A stretch of DNA of 64,000 bases from Myotis daubentonii. Lineage: Eukaryota; Chordata; Mammalia; Chiroptera; Vespertilionidae. A program made the translations under genes and the position numbers. The stretch's first letter is position 1; every line of letters begins with the position of its first letter. The stretch lies in assembly GCF_963259705.1 (NCBI RefSeq), contig NC_081846.1, positions 89,292,641 through 89,356,640 of the forward strand. Reading direction: 5' to 3'. Below are positions 1 to 11,530 of this stretch, in pieces. The notes under the pieces were generated by a model. That model was not told where the DNA came from. It did no database searches and worked only from the letters and a program-made list of their open reading frames with translations.

Positions 1-49
1 ATATGCAAATAAGTTTCAATGTGCATGAATTTGTGCACTGGGCCATTAG
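1..49 (+). mobile_element. Helitron (HeliBat-type) 3' end, cut by window edge
   Basis: The palindrome GTGCATGAATTTGTGCAC at 21-38 is followed by GGGCCATTAG and then T. This is the 3' hairpin plus CTAG-type end of vesper-bat Helitrons, with CTAG changed to TTAG. An ATATGCAAAT block at 1-10 resembles the sequence near the 5' end of these elements, so the copy may be very short or internally deleted. Its start lies outside the window. Confidence 0.75.
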
Positions 50-105
50 TGTTTTATAATGTTCTTTAGTGGTGGACAACGAATATACCCTCAAAGATGT
101 CTATG

Positions 106-150
106 TCAGTGATGGCGAACCTATGACATGCGTGTCATAGACATAGACAA
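106..150 (+). mobile_element. Possible hAT-type inverted-repeat end (fragment)
   Basis: CAGTGATGGCGAACCTATGA at 106-125 resembles the terminal inverted repeat of non-autonomous hAT elements that I recall from bats. No matching opposite terminus (GTTCGCCATCACTG) was seen nearby, so this is at best one broken end. The match is from memory and the family name is uncertain. Confidence 0.4.
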
Positions 151-159
151 TAGCGCATT

Positions 160-1986
160 AGGCCCGGGATAGGCCTGCATTAAGTGGATGTGGGGGAGGG
201 AAAAAAAGAGACACCTCTACTAATCCTTGCAACAATAAAGGTAAATTTTTTTTTTAAAAAAAAAGTATACGTCTATGGTATTTTTTCTTCACTTTCCCTG
301 TATAATCTCTTTAAAACACTGGCTATCTTTTCAGTCAAATACCTATTTTGGGTGTTTTGATTATAATTTTCACTGACATTTCTCAAAACTCAAAATAGAC
401 AGCCTGGGAGAAGAAGGTTTCAGTTTCTCGGGTACTGACTGTCTCAGGCACAGGGTGGGTGAGGAGGATGTTAAGAGGTATTTTGACAGAAGTGCCACAT
501 TAAACAATTTTAAAATATGTGTTTATCCAGCACATCTGAGTTCAGCAGCTGCAGGCAACTCCCGGAAAAAGCCAGCATGCATCCATCTCACGGAAGCCAG
601 TGTCTGTGTGCATATCGATTTGAATAGAAAACACATGTGCATGTATTAGTATACAAAACACACATTTCATAAAGAGCTGGAACAACTGCATATCAGGGAC
701 AGCAGGACAAGCTGCAAAATCTTAGATTTCATTTCGAAATAAAATCTTAGATTTTTCCAAAGGTTCTAATGAAATGTTTTTTTGTCTAAAAATTAAAAAT
801 GATAGATTAAATAAATAATCAATAATTTATTGAACTCTTATTATACATTTATCTGTATAGAGGGGCAATGATTTTATACCTCAGAAACTGTTTAAATCTC
901 ACTGGCCCTTTAATTCAATCCTACCTCCTCATTTTCAGCAGGTAACCTCGCTGCCTATTCACTGAGTAGATCCTGGGCAACTGAACAAAATTCTTCTGAC
1001 TTCTCCTTTCTTCATTTGAAAAGGTTAATGTGCATGTTCTGATTCCATTTACCTCTCTCTAAGAATACAGTACATCCCTTTACTATTCCACGGTTAGCTT
1101 CCCCATCCATTTCCATCATAGGGCAGATGTTTCTACACTCCCACGTTCATGCTGCGGGCTGAGTCTCTGCACTCCCAGGCCCAAAGAATTATTTAAAGAC
1201 TCCACTTAATGATGTTAGTCCATAGAATTAATAAACATTTATGGGCCAATAGCTTATCATCTACTAGAAAAAGTAATATACATCAGTTAAAAAATATTTT
1301 TATTCAAACCACAATTACTTACTATTGAAACGTGTGCTTGTTGGGCACTGCACAGCATCTCAAATAATGAAGAGCAGCCTGGAAGCCACAGCTCTCAGAC
1401 CACGTTTCACAGCCATTTTCAACTGTGCTTGCTTTCAATGGCAGCAACGCTGAGAGCACGGCTTCACATGGGCAGTCTAAATGGGAGTGTCCACTGCCTT
1501 GTCCCAGTGTTTCACAGGATGCTTTGCGGATGCAAGGTATCGTTGCATTTATTGCAAAGAACTGATGTGACAAAGCTCAAGTAAATTAGCAAAGTATTCC
1601 AAGTCTATATGCTTCCTCTGGGGCATGTTTGGACTCCTCAGCTGTTCCATGGATAATTAACTCAAATGTTTTTAACCTTGAACAATTTAGAGTCCCATGC
1701 TAATAATACTGGTTTTCCCAGATACACATATCCTCAGATAGATAGATGCACTTCATGGAATAAGTTTACCCCCTCTCTAGATTTCTAGATAACCTGTGGA
1801 TACACCCTATGCACACCCTATTGTTTTTATCATCTCTGAAGTAAACTACACTTTTAGCTCTAGAATGGTGACACATCTTAAAATTAAATGCTGCTGTTAT
1901 TCATTTTCCACTTAAATCATTGGAACTATGATTTGCCCCTGATGTGTATAGCACTTACAAGTTTCGCCAAGAATTTGGCTTGAAAG

Positions 1987-1988
<2 letters not shown>
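160..1988. other. Unique AT-rich sequence, no gene seen
   Basis: Only short ORFs under 90 codons occur here, without recognisable motifs. A stretch around 925-1030 faintly resembles a minus-strand MIR (pyrimidine-rich, with TTCTTCATTTGAAAAGG), but too weakly to annotate separately. Confidence 0.6.

Positions 1989-1989
<1 letters not shown>

Positions 1990-2047
<58 letters not shown>
1990..2047. repeat. (GA)n microsatellite
   Basis: About 29 uninterrupted GA units, preceded by a short GATA run. Confidence 0.97.
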
Positions 2048-2050
<3 letters not shown>

Positions 2051-3816
2051 AACTCACATTGGGAAAAATTGTTAATGTGAAATCCATAAATGTTTCTTGT
2101 TTCTTAATATGAAACATCCCATCCCTGCTTGTATGCATGCCATCTTTCTGCACCTGTTGCCCAACTCCTGAATTAAGAGATTTCAACCATGACAAAGCAT
2201 GTCAGGAAAAGCCTCATCAGCAGTTGCATTTCTGCTCCCTTATGCTGCCTGCCACTATTGTTAACTATAAACTAGGTTCAGTACTTGTCTGGAGCAAATA
2301 AACAAGCTCACTCAACCCATTCCTGTGGCAAACAGGCAGCAACCAAAAAAAAAACATGATTCACATTTTGCATTTCTTCCCTCCAACATGTCTAGTGACA
2401 ACACTTCATGTGCTTCTCAACTTGATTGTACCTGAGAATAAGGTTTGCCCCACTCAAACAAAATGTTAGAAAGGCTTCCATTCTATGCTTGCTCCTGACA
2501 AACTGATGGAATCTATCACTAATGTGACGAGCAGTTTGATGGATGTGTAAGAAGATAGCTGGTTAATAGAATGCTTGCTTGTGAAAGAAGGAAAACTATG
2601 GAATCTTTTTGCTCAGTAAATACACCATAGAGGAGAGATTATAAATTAATCTAAATTGAAATCAACATTAAAAGTAAGAGTCACAGCCTCCAGAGTAGCA
2701 GTCTCCAAAATGCCCTTTCCTCATCCCATCACACTCTGGGCCTCTCAGTTCCTTCCCAATCAATCCAGGGGCCTGCAGGGCTGTCCCACTTTAGATGACT
2801 CTCGCGCCCATGACAAGCAATGCCACATTCTCCATCTTCTGCTGCTGTGAAAACCATGGGACTGTAAGTGCCTTCCCTGTGTCCCCAGAAGGAGCCTGGT
2901 GCTGCTATTTTGTCCACCAGAGCACCCAGATTAAACCCAGTGTCACTTTATTGTTCATTTTCCTTAAGGCTCTTCCTCAATGAACCTTCCCCAGATTCCC
3001 AGGCTCTTATACATCATTTTGTTGTTTCAACTGCCTTTTGTTCATAACATTCTTCCTGTGCTTATCCCACTGCAATGGACTAATTTGTGTGTGAGATTCA
3101 CTCCCAATGTTCATGGAATGAATCATTTGATCAGTGAAGGTGTGAAGGTGAGCAGTAATGAGGCCAATGGGACCGGAACAATAATGTAGTGGGGATTTTT
3201 ACCTTAATTCTTTTTTGGAAGCTAACCATATCCCCACCCAAACCCCATAAAACACAATTTCAAAGCAATCAGTGCCTTTTCACTGTTGGCTGGAAAATGC
3301 CAGTATAGCTTCAAGTCAAACTGTGCAGGAGTCTGCTCTTTGGAAATTGGTTTTTGTAAAGATAATATAAGATAAAGTTCAATTGGCTTGGTACTTAATA
3401 CTTCCAGATCTGTGGAGAACAAAAGAATCAGTGAGATAAAAGAATATTTTTTAGGGGGTGTCTTCATTCTCATGGCTTAGAATAGACTACGGCACATCAT
3501 ATTATCAATACACATATGTTGACTGAATGAATGGATTTCTGAGTTGATGAACCTAAATAGTTATTCTAAAAATTAACACACTACCACCTTCTCCATTACC
3601 CCTGACAGAACCATTTTATTGTGTGAGATTTTTTTCTTTCTTCCTGTAGACCCAAAGAACTGAGACTAAGGAAATTTTGCTTCACTTTTGGTTTATAAGC
3701 ATACATGTTGGTAAGATTATGAAGTAAAAAAATATAAAACTAAACTTCCAAGTAGATAAAGTTGGCAGAGTTTTAACTGAGTAGTAGATGAAGGGAAATC
3801 CTACCATCTTAAAGAG

Positions 3817-3818
<2 letters not shown>
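2048..3818. other. Unique sequence, no gene seen
   Basis: Overlapping ORFs of 60-83 codons at 2,656-3,473 lie in several frames on both strands. They show no domain, splice-flanked exon pattern or codon bias that I can recognise. Confidence 0.6.

Positions 3819-3872
<54 letters not shown>
3819..3872. repeat. (AC)n microsatellite
   Basis: About 27 AC units. The reverse strand yields a meaningless Cys-Val ORF. Confidence 0.97.
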
Positions 3873-3874
<2 letters not shown>

Positions 3875-4089
3875 TACTTCTCATTAACCTGCCTATAGCA
3901 CTAGAAGTTTACATTTAATATCCAGTGATTTGGCTTTAGGGTCTTTATTTTTTAACATGAATTAAATGATATATTCTTTTCAATGATGGGATGAGACACA
4001 AGATTTCTGATGATGGGAAGGGAGTGCAGTGGCCTTTTGAGCATGTAGCTCCCCAGAGAAGACACGTGCACAGCCCCCACACACCCTAA

Positions 4090-4310
4090 CACCTAGACTA
4101 GATTGAGCAACTCTCTCCAGATACGGTGCTAAGCTCTGAAGTGTTAACACATTGGATTCCCTCAGCAACACCATGAGGGAGACATTATTATCATGTACAC
4201 ATCATAAAGGAGGAAACTGAGACCAAAGGAGGTCAGTTCCCAACAAAGCTACTAAGTGAAAATCCTGGGAGCTGAACCCAGGCAATCAGCACCCATACTT
4301 TGCCAGAATA
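4090..4310 (+). repeat. MIR SINE (ancient)
   Basis: The order of sequence blocks matches the mammal-wide MIR: GGTGCTAAGCTCTGAAGTG, then CTCAGCAACACCATGAGGGA, ATTATTATC, GAGGAAACTGAGACC, and GAGCTGAACCCAGGCA near the end. It is diverged and carries small indels. MIR is a tRNA-derived SINE shared by all mammals and long inactive. Confidence 0.75.
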
Positions 4311-4921
4311 AATGCTGAGACAGGAACTTCTGCCACATCCTTGTCAGCAAGAAAATAGCCCATCCCTGATTCCAAGGATAGATTCAGAAAACCCACAAAT
4401 AAATCATAAATACCTCAATACATGCATGCATACATGCATACACATGCAGATTTTCCACTAGATCCTCTCTTTCCAACATAGTTTTCTCTGTTTACACCAA
4501 CCTCCGACCCTGCAGACAACTCTCCAATTTCAGGGTTTAGATTATCAAAGTACAAAAAGGCATACACAATAGAAAGGTTAGTTAATGTATATTCTAAAGA
4601 GTAGAGAATGACAGGAACCCCAGAGCTCTCTAGCTCTGGTTCTGGGAGGTTTTATTTAGTCAGGAAACCACTAGGCTATTCTTTAGGAGCTTTGAGCCTA
4701 GTTATAGCTCTTTCAATCACTAACCATTTAAATTTCATTTTCATAATACATAAAGTGAACTGCTGAGTAAGTTTCTTCATTTTCCTAAAATCCTCAATTT
4801 GTATATTTTAAATTAAAATTAAGTGAAAATGAGATGAAATGCAGAATGATAAAATGATAGTTGTAATATATTTTAATAATCATCAAGTTATTATGATTTA
4901 TCAAAAGACAATGTATGTTCA
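4311..4921. other. AT-rich sequence, no gene seen
   Basis: Contains a short CATG/CATA-rich simple stretch near 4,421-4,445 and otherwise AT-rich DNA with no usable ORF. Confidence 0.6.
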
Positions 4922-5117
4922 TGCCTGGCCAGCATAGCTCTGATTGAGCATGAACCTATGAACCAGGAGGTCACAGTTCAATTCCTGGTCAGGGCACATT
5001 ACTGGGGTGTGGGTTCCATCCCCAGTGTGGGGCATGCAGAAAGCAGCCAATCAATTATTCTCTCTCATCATTGATGTTTCTATCTTTCACTCCCTCTCCC
5101 TTCTTCTCTGAAATCAA
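4922..5117 (+). mobile_element. Ves-type SINE
   Basis: A tRNA-derived head contains CAGTTCAATTCCTGGTCAGG (B-box region) and continues with GGGCACATTACTGGGG, the ATGCAGAAAGCAGCC block, and a pyrimidine-rich tail ending CTCTGAAATCAA. These are the usual blocks of the vesper-bat Ves SINE. The 3' end is directly abutted by a Helitron starting at 5,118, so no flanking duplication can be read. Confidence 0.9.
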
Positions 5118-5246
5118 TCTATAATAATAAAGCACAATATGCTAATTAGACCACACAGCCAAAAGACCTTCCAGACATCCTTCCAGATGACCTTCCGGAC
5201 TAAGTCGGGGCTGCCAGGGCTGAGCCCCTTGCATGACTTTCATTTT
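5118..5246 (+). mobile_element. Short Helitron, 3'-truncated inside its hairpin
   Basis: TCTATAATAATAAAGCACAA at 5,118 follows an A, as expected for a Helitron 5' end. The next block, CTAATTAGACCACACAGCC and CCTTCCGGAC, matches the short subfamily seen at 13,813, 24,114 and 54,536. The 3' end stops at TTGCATGACTTTCAT, so the second hairpin arm and CTAG are missing. It sits exactly at the 3' end of the preceding SINE. Confidence 0.8.
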
Positions 5247-5609
5247 TAATCCAATAACCAATATTTGGAAATATGTGAAGATATAGAAACTTACCATTAA
5301 AAATGGTTTATTATCTGAAGACTACACCTTCATACAGATTTAAGAAGAGAGTACTAAATCTTTATATAAATTGCTTATTATTCATACCTTGATTGACATT
5401 AGGGGATTTCTCATCTCTAGTTGGCCTTTCTCTGCCTTATTCCTCCTCCATAACCTCTTTAGTTTATTGTCCTCTGGCTTTTCAGAAATGGAATTCAACT
5501 AGTTTGTTTCATCTAATGTTCTCCTTCATAAAACAGGGGGAAAAATTTCTTTCAAGGGTGAAAGTCTGAGTCTTCTCCAAAGACACAAAAGTTCTTCTCT
5601 AGAAATGGC
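5247..5609. other. Sequence without recognisable gene
   Basis: AT-rich DNA between the truncated Helitron and the tail of the L1 on the minus strand. Nothing further recognised. Confidence 0.55.
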
Positions 5610-5637
5610 AGCAACTTTTTATTTTTTTTATTATTTA

Positions 5638-5682
5638 TTTATGTATGTATGTATGTATGTATGTATGTATGTATGTATGTAT
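5638..5682. repeat. (TATG)n microsatellite in L1 tail
   Basis: About eleven TATG units within the T-rich tract that precedes the minus-strand L1. It probably arose from the poly(A) tail of that L1. Confidence 0.9.
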
Positions 5683-5689
5683 TTACTTA

Positions 5690-5717
5690 CTAGAGGCCCG
5701 GTGCACAAAATTTGTGC

Positions 5718-5762
<45 letters not shown>

Positions 5763-6232
5763 CCAGCCTGCACCCTCTCCAATCTGGGATCCCTCAAGGG
5801 ATGTCCGACTGCCCGTTTAGACCCAATCCTGGTGGTATGGGGCCTAAATGGGCAGTCGGACGTCGCTCTCATAATCCAGGACTGCTGGCTCCCAACCTTT
5901 CGCCTAACTGCCTGACTGATTGCCCCTAATCGCTTCTGCCTGCCAGCCTGATCACCCCCTAACCACTCCCCTTTTAGCCTGATCAATGTCTAACTGTTCC
6001 CCTGCCAGCCCGATTGCTCCTAACTGCCCTCCCCTGCTGGCCTGGTCACCCCCAATTGCCCTCCCCTGCAGGCCTGATTGCCCACAACTGTCCTCCTTTG
6101 CAGGCCTGGTTCCTCCCAAGTGCCCTCCACTGCTGGCCATCTTGTGGTGGCCATCTTGTGTCCACATGGGGGCGGTCATCTTATGTGTTGCAGTGATGGC
6201 TAATTTGCATATTACCTCTTTATTATATAGGG
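5690..6232 (-). mobile_element. Helitron, non-autonomous, minus strand
   Basis: On the plus strand it opens with CTAGAGGCCCGG and the hairpin GTGCACAAAATTTGTGCA (5,701-5,718), which is the reverse of a Helitron 3' end. It closes near 6,230 with TTATTATATAGGG, the reversed 5' end. The base before CTAG is A, the expected target base. A (GT)n tract at 5,721-5,760 follows the hairpin. The interior has degenerate repeats of a CAGGCCTGATTGCCC-like unit (about 45-50 bp). It lies in the tail of the minus-strand L1. ORFs across it are artefacts. Confidence 0.92.
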
Positions 6233-6850
6233 TGTATGTATTTAATTATTTTTCTTTATTGATTAAGGTATTACATATGTGTCCTTATCTCCCCCATTGT
6301 CCCCCATGCCCCCACTCATGCCCTCACACCCTTGGTGTCTGTGTCCATTGGTTAGGCTTATATGCATGCACACAAGTCCTTCGGTTGATCTCTCCCCCTT
6401 ACCCCGCCCTCCCCAGCCTTCCCTCTGAAGTTTGATGTTCTGATCGATGCTTCTCTGTCTCTGGGTCGGTTTTTATTCATCAGTTTATGTTGTTCATTAT
6501 ATTCCACAAATGAGTGAGATCATGTGATATTTATCTTTCTCTGACTGGCTTATTTTACTCAGCATAATGCTCTCCAGTTCCATCCATGCTGTCTCAAATG
6601 GTAAGAATTCCTTGAGTAGCATTCCATTGTGTAGATGCACCACAGTTTTTTAATCCACTCATCTGCTGATGGGCACTTAGGCTGTTTCCAAATCTTAGCT
6701 ATGGTAAATTGTGTTGCTGTGAACATAGGGGTACATATATCCTTTCTGATTGGTGTTTCTAGTTTCTTGGGATATATTCCTAGAAGTGGGATCACTGGGT
6801 CAAATGGGAGTTCCATTTTTAGTTTTTTGAGGAAATTTTTGTTATGTTTT
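6233..6850 (-). mobile_element. L1 3' end, 5'-truncated, minus strand
   Basis: The reverse complement reads as the end of L1 ORF2 plus 3' UTR. The minus-strand ORF at 6,559-6,816 includes [35 protein letters not shown] and the end of the C-terminal domain. The T-rich tail region starts near 5,610 and is split from the body by the Helitron at 5,690-6,232. The pyrimidine-rich stretch 6,851-6,960 may be a further L1 3' UTR fragment of another subfamily. Confidence 0.9.
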
Positions 6851-6960
6851 TATTTATTTTGGTTTTTTTTCCACTGCCATTTACTCTCCCTCCCCCTTAT
6901 ATTCCTCTTATAACTCCACCCATCCCCTCCCCCTGCAATCACCACACACTTTTATTTTAT

Positions 6961-8748
6961 GGAATACTGTGTACGATTCTATGGTGTACCATAAGTGCAT
7001 GCAGAAGCAGTTGATATTCTACGATGTATTGATGGATAAGGAGAAATAATGATGATTTCTCAGAAACATCAAGAAATAGTGTATTGAGCCTTTGACCTTA
7101 TTTCTATTGACCGTCTGTGCTTACAATGAAAACACCATAAGACTTACTGCTAAAGGCTTACTACCAATGAGGGTCTTGCTGTGAACCTGGTCCCATGGTG
7201 GTGCTCTCAGGTTCCTAGATTTAGAAAGTCAGCTTTTGCAAATTACACAAATTAGCTACAGAGAATTATTCACAAATAGGCAATTTTAAAGGACAAGATT
7301 ACCCCTTAACAGAATTGGTGTCCTCTCTCTGGGCTTATGGGAAGAATTTAGGTTACACCATGTATACTTCTATAGTAATAGCATCTGGCTGCCATTGATA
7401 CCACCATGCCCCATCTCCTTCCTAAATGTGATATCAGTAATTTGAGGGGGAACACTACATTTTATGGTACAGTCTGTGACAGAAATCTATGTCATTTCAG
7501 TTTTCTACCACTCTGGCTCCCTTCTACTTTGGTTCCATCTCCTCTAACCTGTGAACTTCTCATCTGATGGTTTCCCTGCCTCAGAATCAGTCACCTGTGA
7601 CAGCTTTGATTGCATTCTCTATGCTGTCCCTTCCTCTATCCAACCTTACAGATGCATGCTTCATGTCTAAGTGATCCCTCAGGCCTTAGTTCTCTTCTTT
7701 AGCCTGTACCCGGTACTGCTTTAAAACAGCTGGAGCTGAGAGGAACCTACCTATACACAGATGTGGTGTCCTCAACAACTGGAAGAGTTAGTTGACCCAA
7801 CACTAAGACCTCTATTTAACCAATCATGCTAACACTATTTAGATCAGATCAACATTTATTGCAAATATATAAGCAGATTTTCTGACTAGTTATTCTGATG
7901 CAAAGGCATTTGGAGAAAAATTGAGAGTTTAAATAATACAATTCCAAATTATGTGTATATATGTGTGTATACACACCTACACATTTTGATTGGAACATGA
8001 CACCAATAACTTACAAGTTTGTTTTTAAAAAAGGAAAACAGTATTGAGTAGCAGGAAAATGTTAATTTCTTCTTGTATATCCATATTTTAATGTTTCACA
8101 GACATGAATTATTATAGTAAAGCAATGTTTGAATATTCATTTTATATTAATCTGATGTTAGTACACATCCAATAAATATAAATCCTAAAAATGAAGAAAA
8201 AATAATTTTATAGCTTGGATTCCTAACTTTTCAACATTTAAAAATTAGAAACCTAATCATTAAAATTATCCAATCAAACTTGTATAATTAAATAATATGA
8301 ACAAATAAATATTAAAATATCATTAGGTTTTTAGGGCAAGGTGGTTTTTTGAATGGGAAAGAGGCCTTCAAAAAATGAAAAATTTTAAGTGATTAACAGG
8401 AGAATCACTTACATGGAAGAAGTTTTAGCCCAAAGGGCCTACGGCTGAGGAGCACCGTCTGTAAGGGACCCCAGCAGTGGCATCTGGAGAGTCCCATGGC
8501 AAGAACAAGCAAATGAGAGGAAGTGAGAAAGCTGCCTGACTAAATGCAGCCCAGTGGTTGTCCATACCACTCTCCTCTGCCTCATCCTTCCCTCTATAGC
8601 AAGAAGCACTGTTGCCTCTTGAGAAAAACAACAATTAAATTCAAACAAACAAAACAAAGGCTGATTATATAAACTATCTAGGAAAACCGGAAAGAGCCTC
8701 CATTATTCCCTAAATGGGGGAAAAATCAGATAAACTCTCTCTATATAT
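6961..8748. other. Unique AT-rich sequence, no gene seen
   Basis: About 1.8 kb with short ORFs only. No transposon termini, MIR or L1 blocks were recognised. Confidence 0.6.
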
Positions 8749-9391
8749 TCTATATAATAAAAGGCTAATATGCAAATAGACCGAATGGCAGAACAACCGA
8801 ACAACCGGACAACAGGTCACTATTACATGTGCTGACTACCGGGGGTGTGTGCAGAACATGATGGGTGTTGACTGCAGCGGGATGGTGGAGCAGGTGAGTG
8901 GAGGCGCCAGACCAAGGCCGAGCACCAGTTGCTGTCATTGGGGAGAGCCTCTGGTGGTTACTGAAAATTCTTTGTTCCCAAAGGGTACAGTCCCATCGGC
9001 CTTGCTCCTGCTGCCAGCCCCAGCCCCACTCACACCTGCTACCGGTGCTGGCCCCACTCACAGCCACAGCTGGCACTGGGAACCAGTCGGTGGAGAAGCC
9101 CTAAGGGGTGATTGGGGCCGGCAGCCGCCGCTCGCACCCACTGATGGCACCAAGTGATTGGGGCTGGCGCTAGGGCGGCAGTGGGTGTGAGCAGGGCTGA
9201 CGCTGTCAGCATGTGGGAGTGACGGCAGTGGGAGCAGGGCTGCTGGCAGAGAGGGGACCAGGAGCCACAGCAGGAGGGCCTGGGTGGGGGTGCCGAGTGT
9301 GGGCCGAGACTCACCCCACCCCTGTGCCCACCGCAGTTTCATGGCCCACAGTTCCTCTCCAGGTGTACGAATTCGTGCTCTAGGCCCCTAG
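8749..9391 (+). mobile_element. Helitron subfamily C, copy 1
   Basis: It starts TCTATATAATAAAAGGCTAA and continues with ATATGCAAATAGACCGAATG and repeated GAACAACCG-like motifs. It ends with the hairpin region GTGTACGAATTCGTGCTC and CCCCTAG at 9,388-9,391. The interior is GC-rich and non-coding. Further copies with the same head lie at 48,601 (plus) and 35,326 (minus). The next Helitron begins at the following base, making a head-to-tail pair. Confidence 0.92.
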
Positions 9392-9773
9392 TATATACAT
9401 AAAAGCCTAAGCAACTGAACGACTGGATGACTGAACGACCGAACAACCGGTCATTATAACACTGATCACCAGGGGCCAGATGCTCAACACAGGAGCTGCC
9501 CCTGGTGGCCACTGCGCTCCCATAGCGGGACCGCCGCCTAGCTGACAGGAACCAGGCGCCAGGCTCAGGGCTGGCAAGTGCAGCTGCAGTGGTGCCAGCC
9601 TCTCCTGCCTCTGTGGCAGTACTACCAAGCCCAGCCCAGGCTCAGGCTCCTCCCTGGCCACCTGCCTACTTTGTGCCCTACCACATCTCTTGGGGGATGT
9701 CGGACTGCCGGTTTGGGTGCAAGCCAGGCTGACAGACCCCACCAGTGCACCAATCCGTGCACTGGGCCTCTAG
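9392..9773 (+). mobile_element. Helitron, second of a head-to-tail pair
   Basis: The 5' end is degenerate (TATATACATAAAAGCCTAAG). It is followed by GAACGACCGAACAACCGGTC and the block CACCAGGGGCCAGATGCTCA shared with copies at 18,007 and 33,657. It ends with the hairpin GTGCACCAATCCGTGCAC, GGGCCTCTAG and T at 9,774. There is no coding content. Confidence 0.9.
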
Positions 9774-10084
9774 TAAAAGTATAATTCTTTTTGAACCTAG
9801 GAAGCCTTTCATATTCATTTCCCTCATTAAAAGAGTAAACAAAATAAGCACTCTCCCCTGATGGTTTTTCCCTTCACTGCATCCTGTGACAAAAGCAAGT
9901 TCTCTGGGTTTTGACCTGTATGTCTCCAGCACTGGACATCTTTTTTGCCTAGCTCCCCATTTTGTTATGCATGTCTTTTTTTCCTCTCTCTAGCACACTG
10001 CTTTCTTTAAGGCAAGCAGCATGTCTAAAGCACAATATATGCTATACAGCATATGCCATATCAGAGTTCTCTTACATGAAGTAT

Positions 10085-10235
10085 TTTTTTTCATTGTTAA
10101 TGAATCCAGTACTATGTGCCTGGCATTATTTCCATTGCTTGAGCCATAGCAATGAAAAATACAGAACAGTCCCTGTCTTGTGGAATTGACAGTATGGTGG
10201 AGAAATACATAACAAGTAAATCACTTTTGTTGAAA
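10085..10235 (-). repeat. Probable L2 remnant
   Basis: On the plus strand, CTATGTGCCTGGCATTATTT, then AGCAATGAAAAATACAGAAC and CCCTGTCTTGTGGAATTGAC, follow the reversed L2 3'-end pattern. Divergence is high and the family call is from memory. Confidence 0.5.
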
Positions 10236-11384
10236 TGCTAAATGAACTTCAAACCTCAAAACCATCATCTCTCTTCCTGTTTTGTTTTGTTTTTCTTAAT
10301 ATAAAGACTCACATTTTAAACACTCCATGAGTCATTTTTATCTGGATACATCTTAAAATGTATACCTGGATACAGTATACCTCATCTGAATTTTGTAACT
10401 TCTTTTGGCATAGCCTCCCACTTTCAAGTTTCCTATTTCAATTACCAGCAGTATTTCTGACTAATGATAGATTATTTTTTACTTTCTATATTATAACTCT
10501 AACCAAGAAAAGCTACATTCTTACCAGAAACATCTTTATATGTCCCCTTTGTCTTTATGTCCAAGGATATTCTCTGGTCAGTGTTCTAATAACTTTAGTT
10601 CTACCTCTGTTTTTTCTACTTCCATTTGATTTGCACTTAACCACTTAACAACTTTATTCTTATTATAAATTATTGGTTTTGTTAAATAGCATTAACACTT
10701 ATAATATCATTACTGATCCTATAATCACTCCTCATTTTAGAGAAGGCTGTTGGAGAAGTCATATCTCAGCAGAATCCAAAAGGCTAATAAGAACTAGAAT
10801 CTCAACAGGTACTAAATTGTGCAAAGCTGGGAGGATAGTACTTTTAATGGGAGGCAAGGTTCCCAGGAAGAGAAAAGGGTATATTTGACTACGTAGAGGC
10901 ACTTGAAATTGAAGTCATGGTGACATTTAAAGGAATTTGAACAATTCCTACTGGGGAGAGGCAGGGTCAGAGAAGGTCTAGCAGGGTATCTCCTGCTAAG
11001 AGTCTGGCTTTTATTTTGCAGGCACTGGAAAGTGAAAGATTCATTTTCAGTGAGTTAATCCTGTGATTGAATTAGAAACCTTTAAAATGATCATTCTGGC
11101 AGCTTTCTCAGAGTACTTGGGTTCAAATTGTTTATTTCTCTGTTGGGATCAGATCTGCTAAACTATGAGGACGAGGTCTTACTCAATTCTGAATCCTAAT
11201 GGGCAGCAGAGTGTCAATACCGGACACACCTCCATGCTAATTAATAATGGGTTATAACAGGAAGTCTCTTCCAGCTATTTGTTCTGTTCTAAAATCATCA
11301 TTGAACTCAACAGTACAAATATTCTCTCTACAGCCAGACAGACTGCTAAGTTTTTAAAAGATAGCTGTCATGCCATGTTTTATT

Positions 11385-11530
11385 ATTACGTCAACAATAT
11401 TTTTGAGGGCGTATTTTGTACCAGAGTGTGTTCTAGGAGCTGGAGCCACCGGCGAGGGAGAAGGAGTTCTCCTCTCCATCGGGTTACACATGAAGTAACG
11501 CAGGGAGCACTCCGTCTTGAGGCATTGGCA
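11385..11530 (-). repeat. Probable L2 remnant
   Basis: TCAACAATATTTTTGAGGGC and TACCAGAGTGTGTTCTAGGA resemble the reversed L2 3' end (AACAAATATTTATTGAG, then a TGTTCTAGG-like block). Strongly diverged. Confidence 0.5.

Noticed and set aside
5986..6435. 149-codon ORF
   Set aside because: It crosses from a Helitron interior into an antisense L1 3' UTR and is Pro/Cys-rich by composition only.
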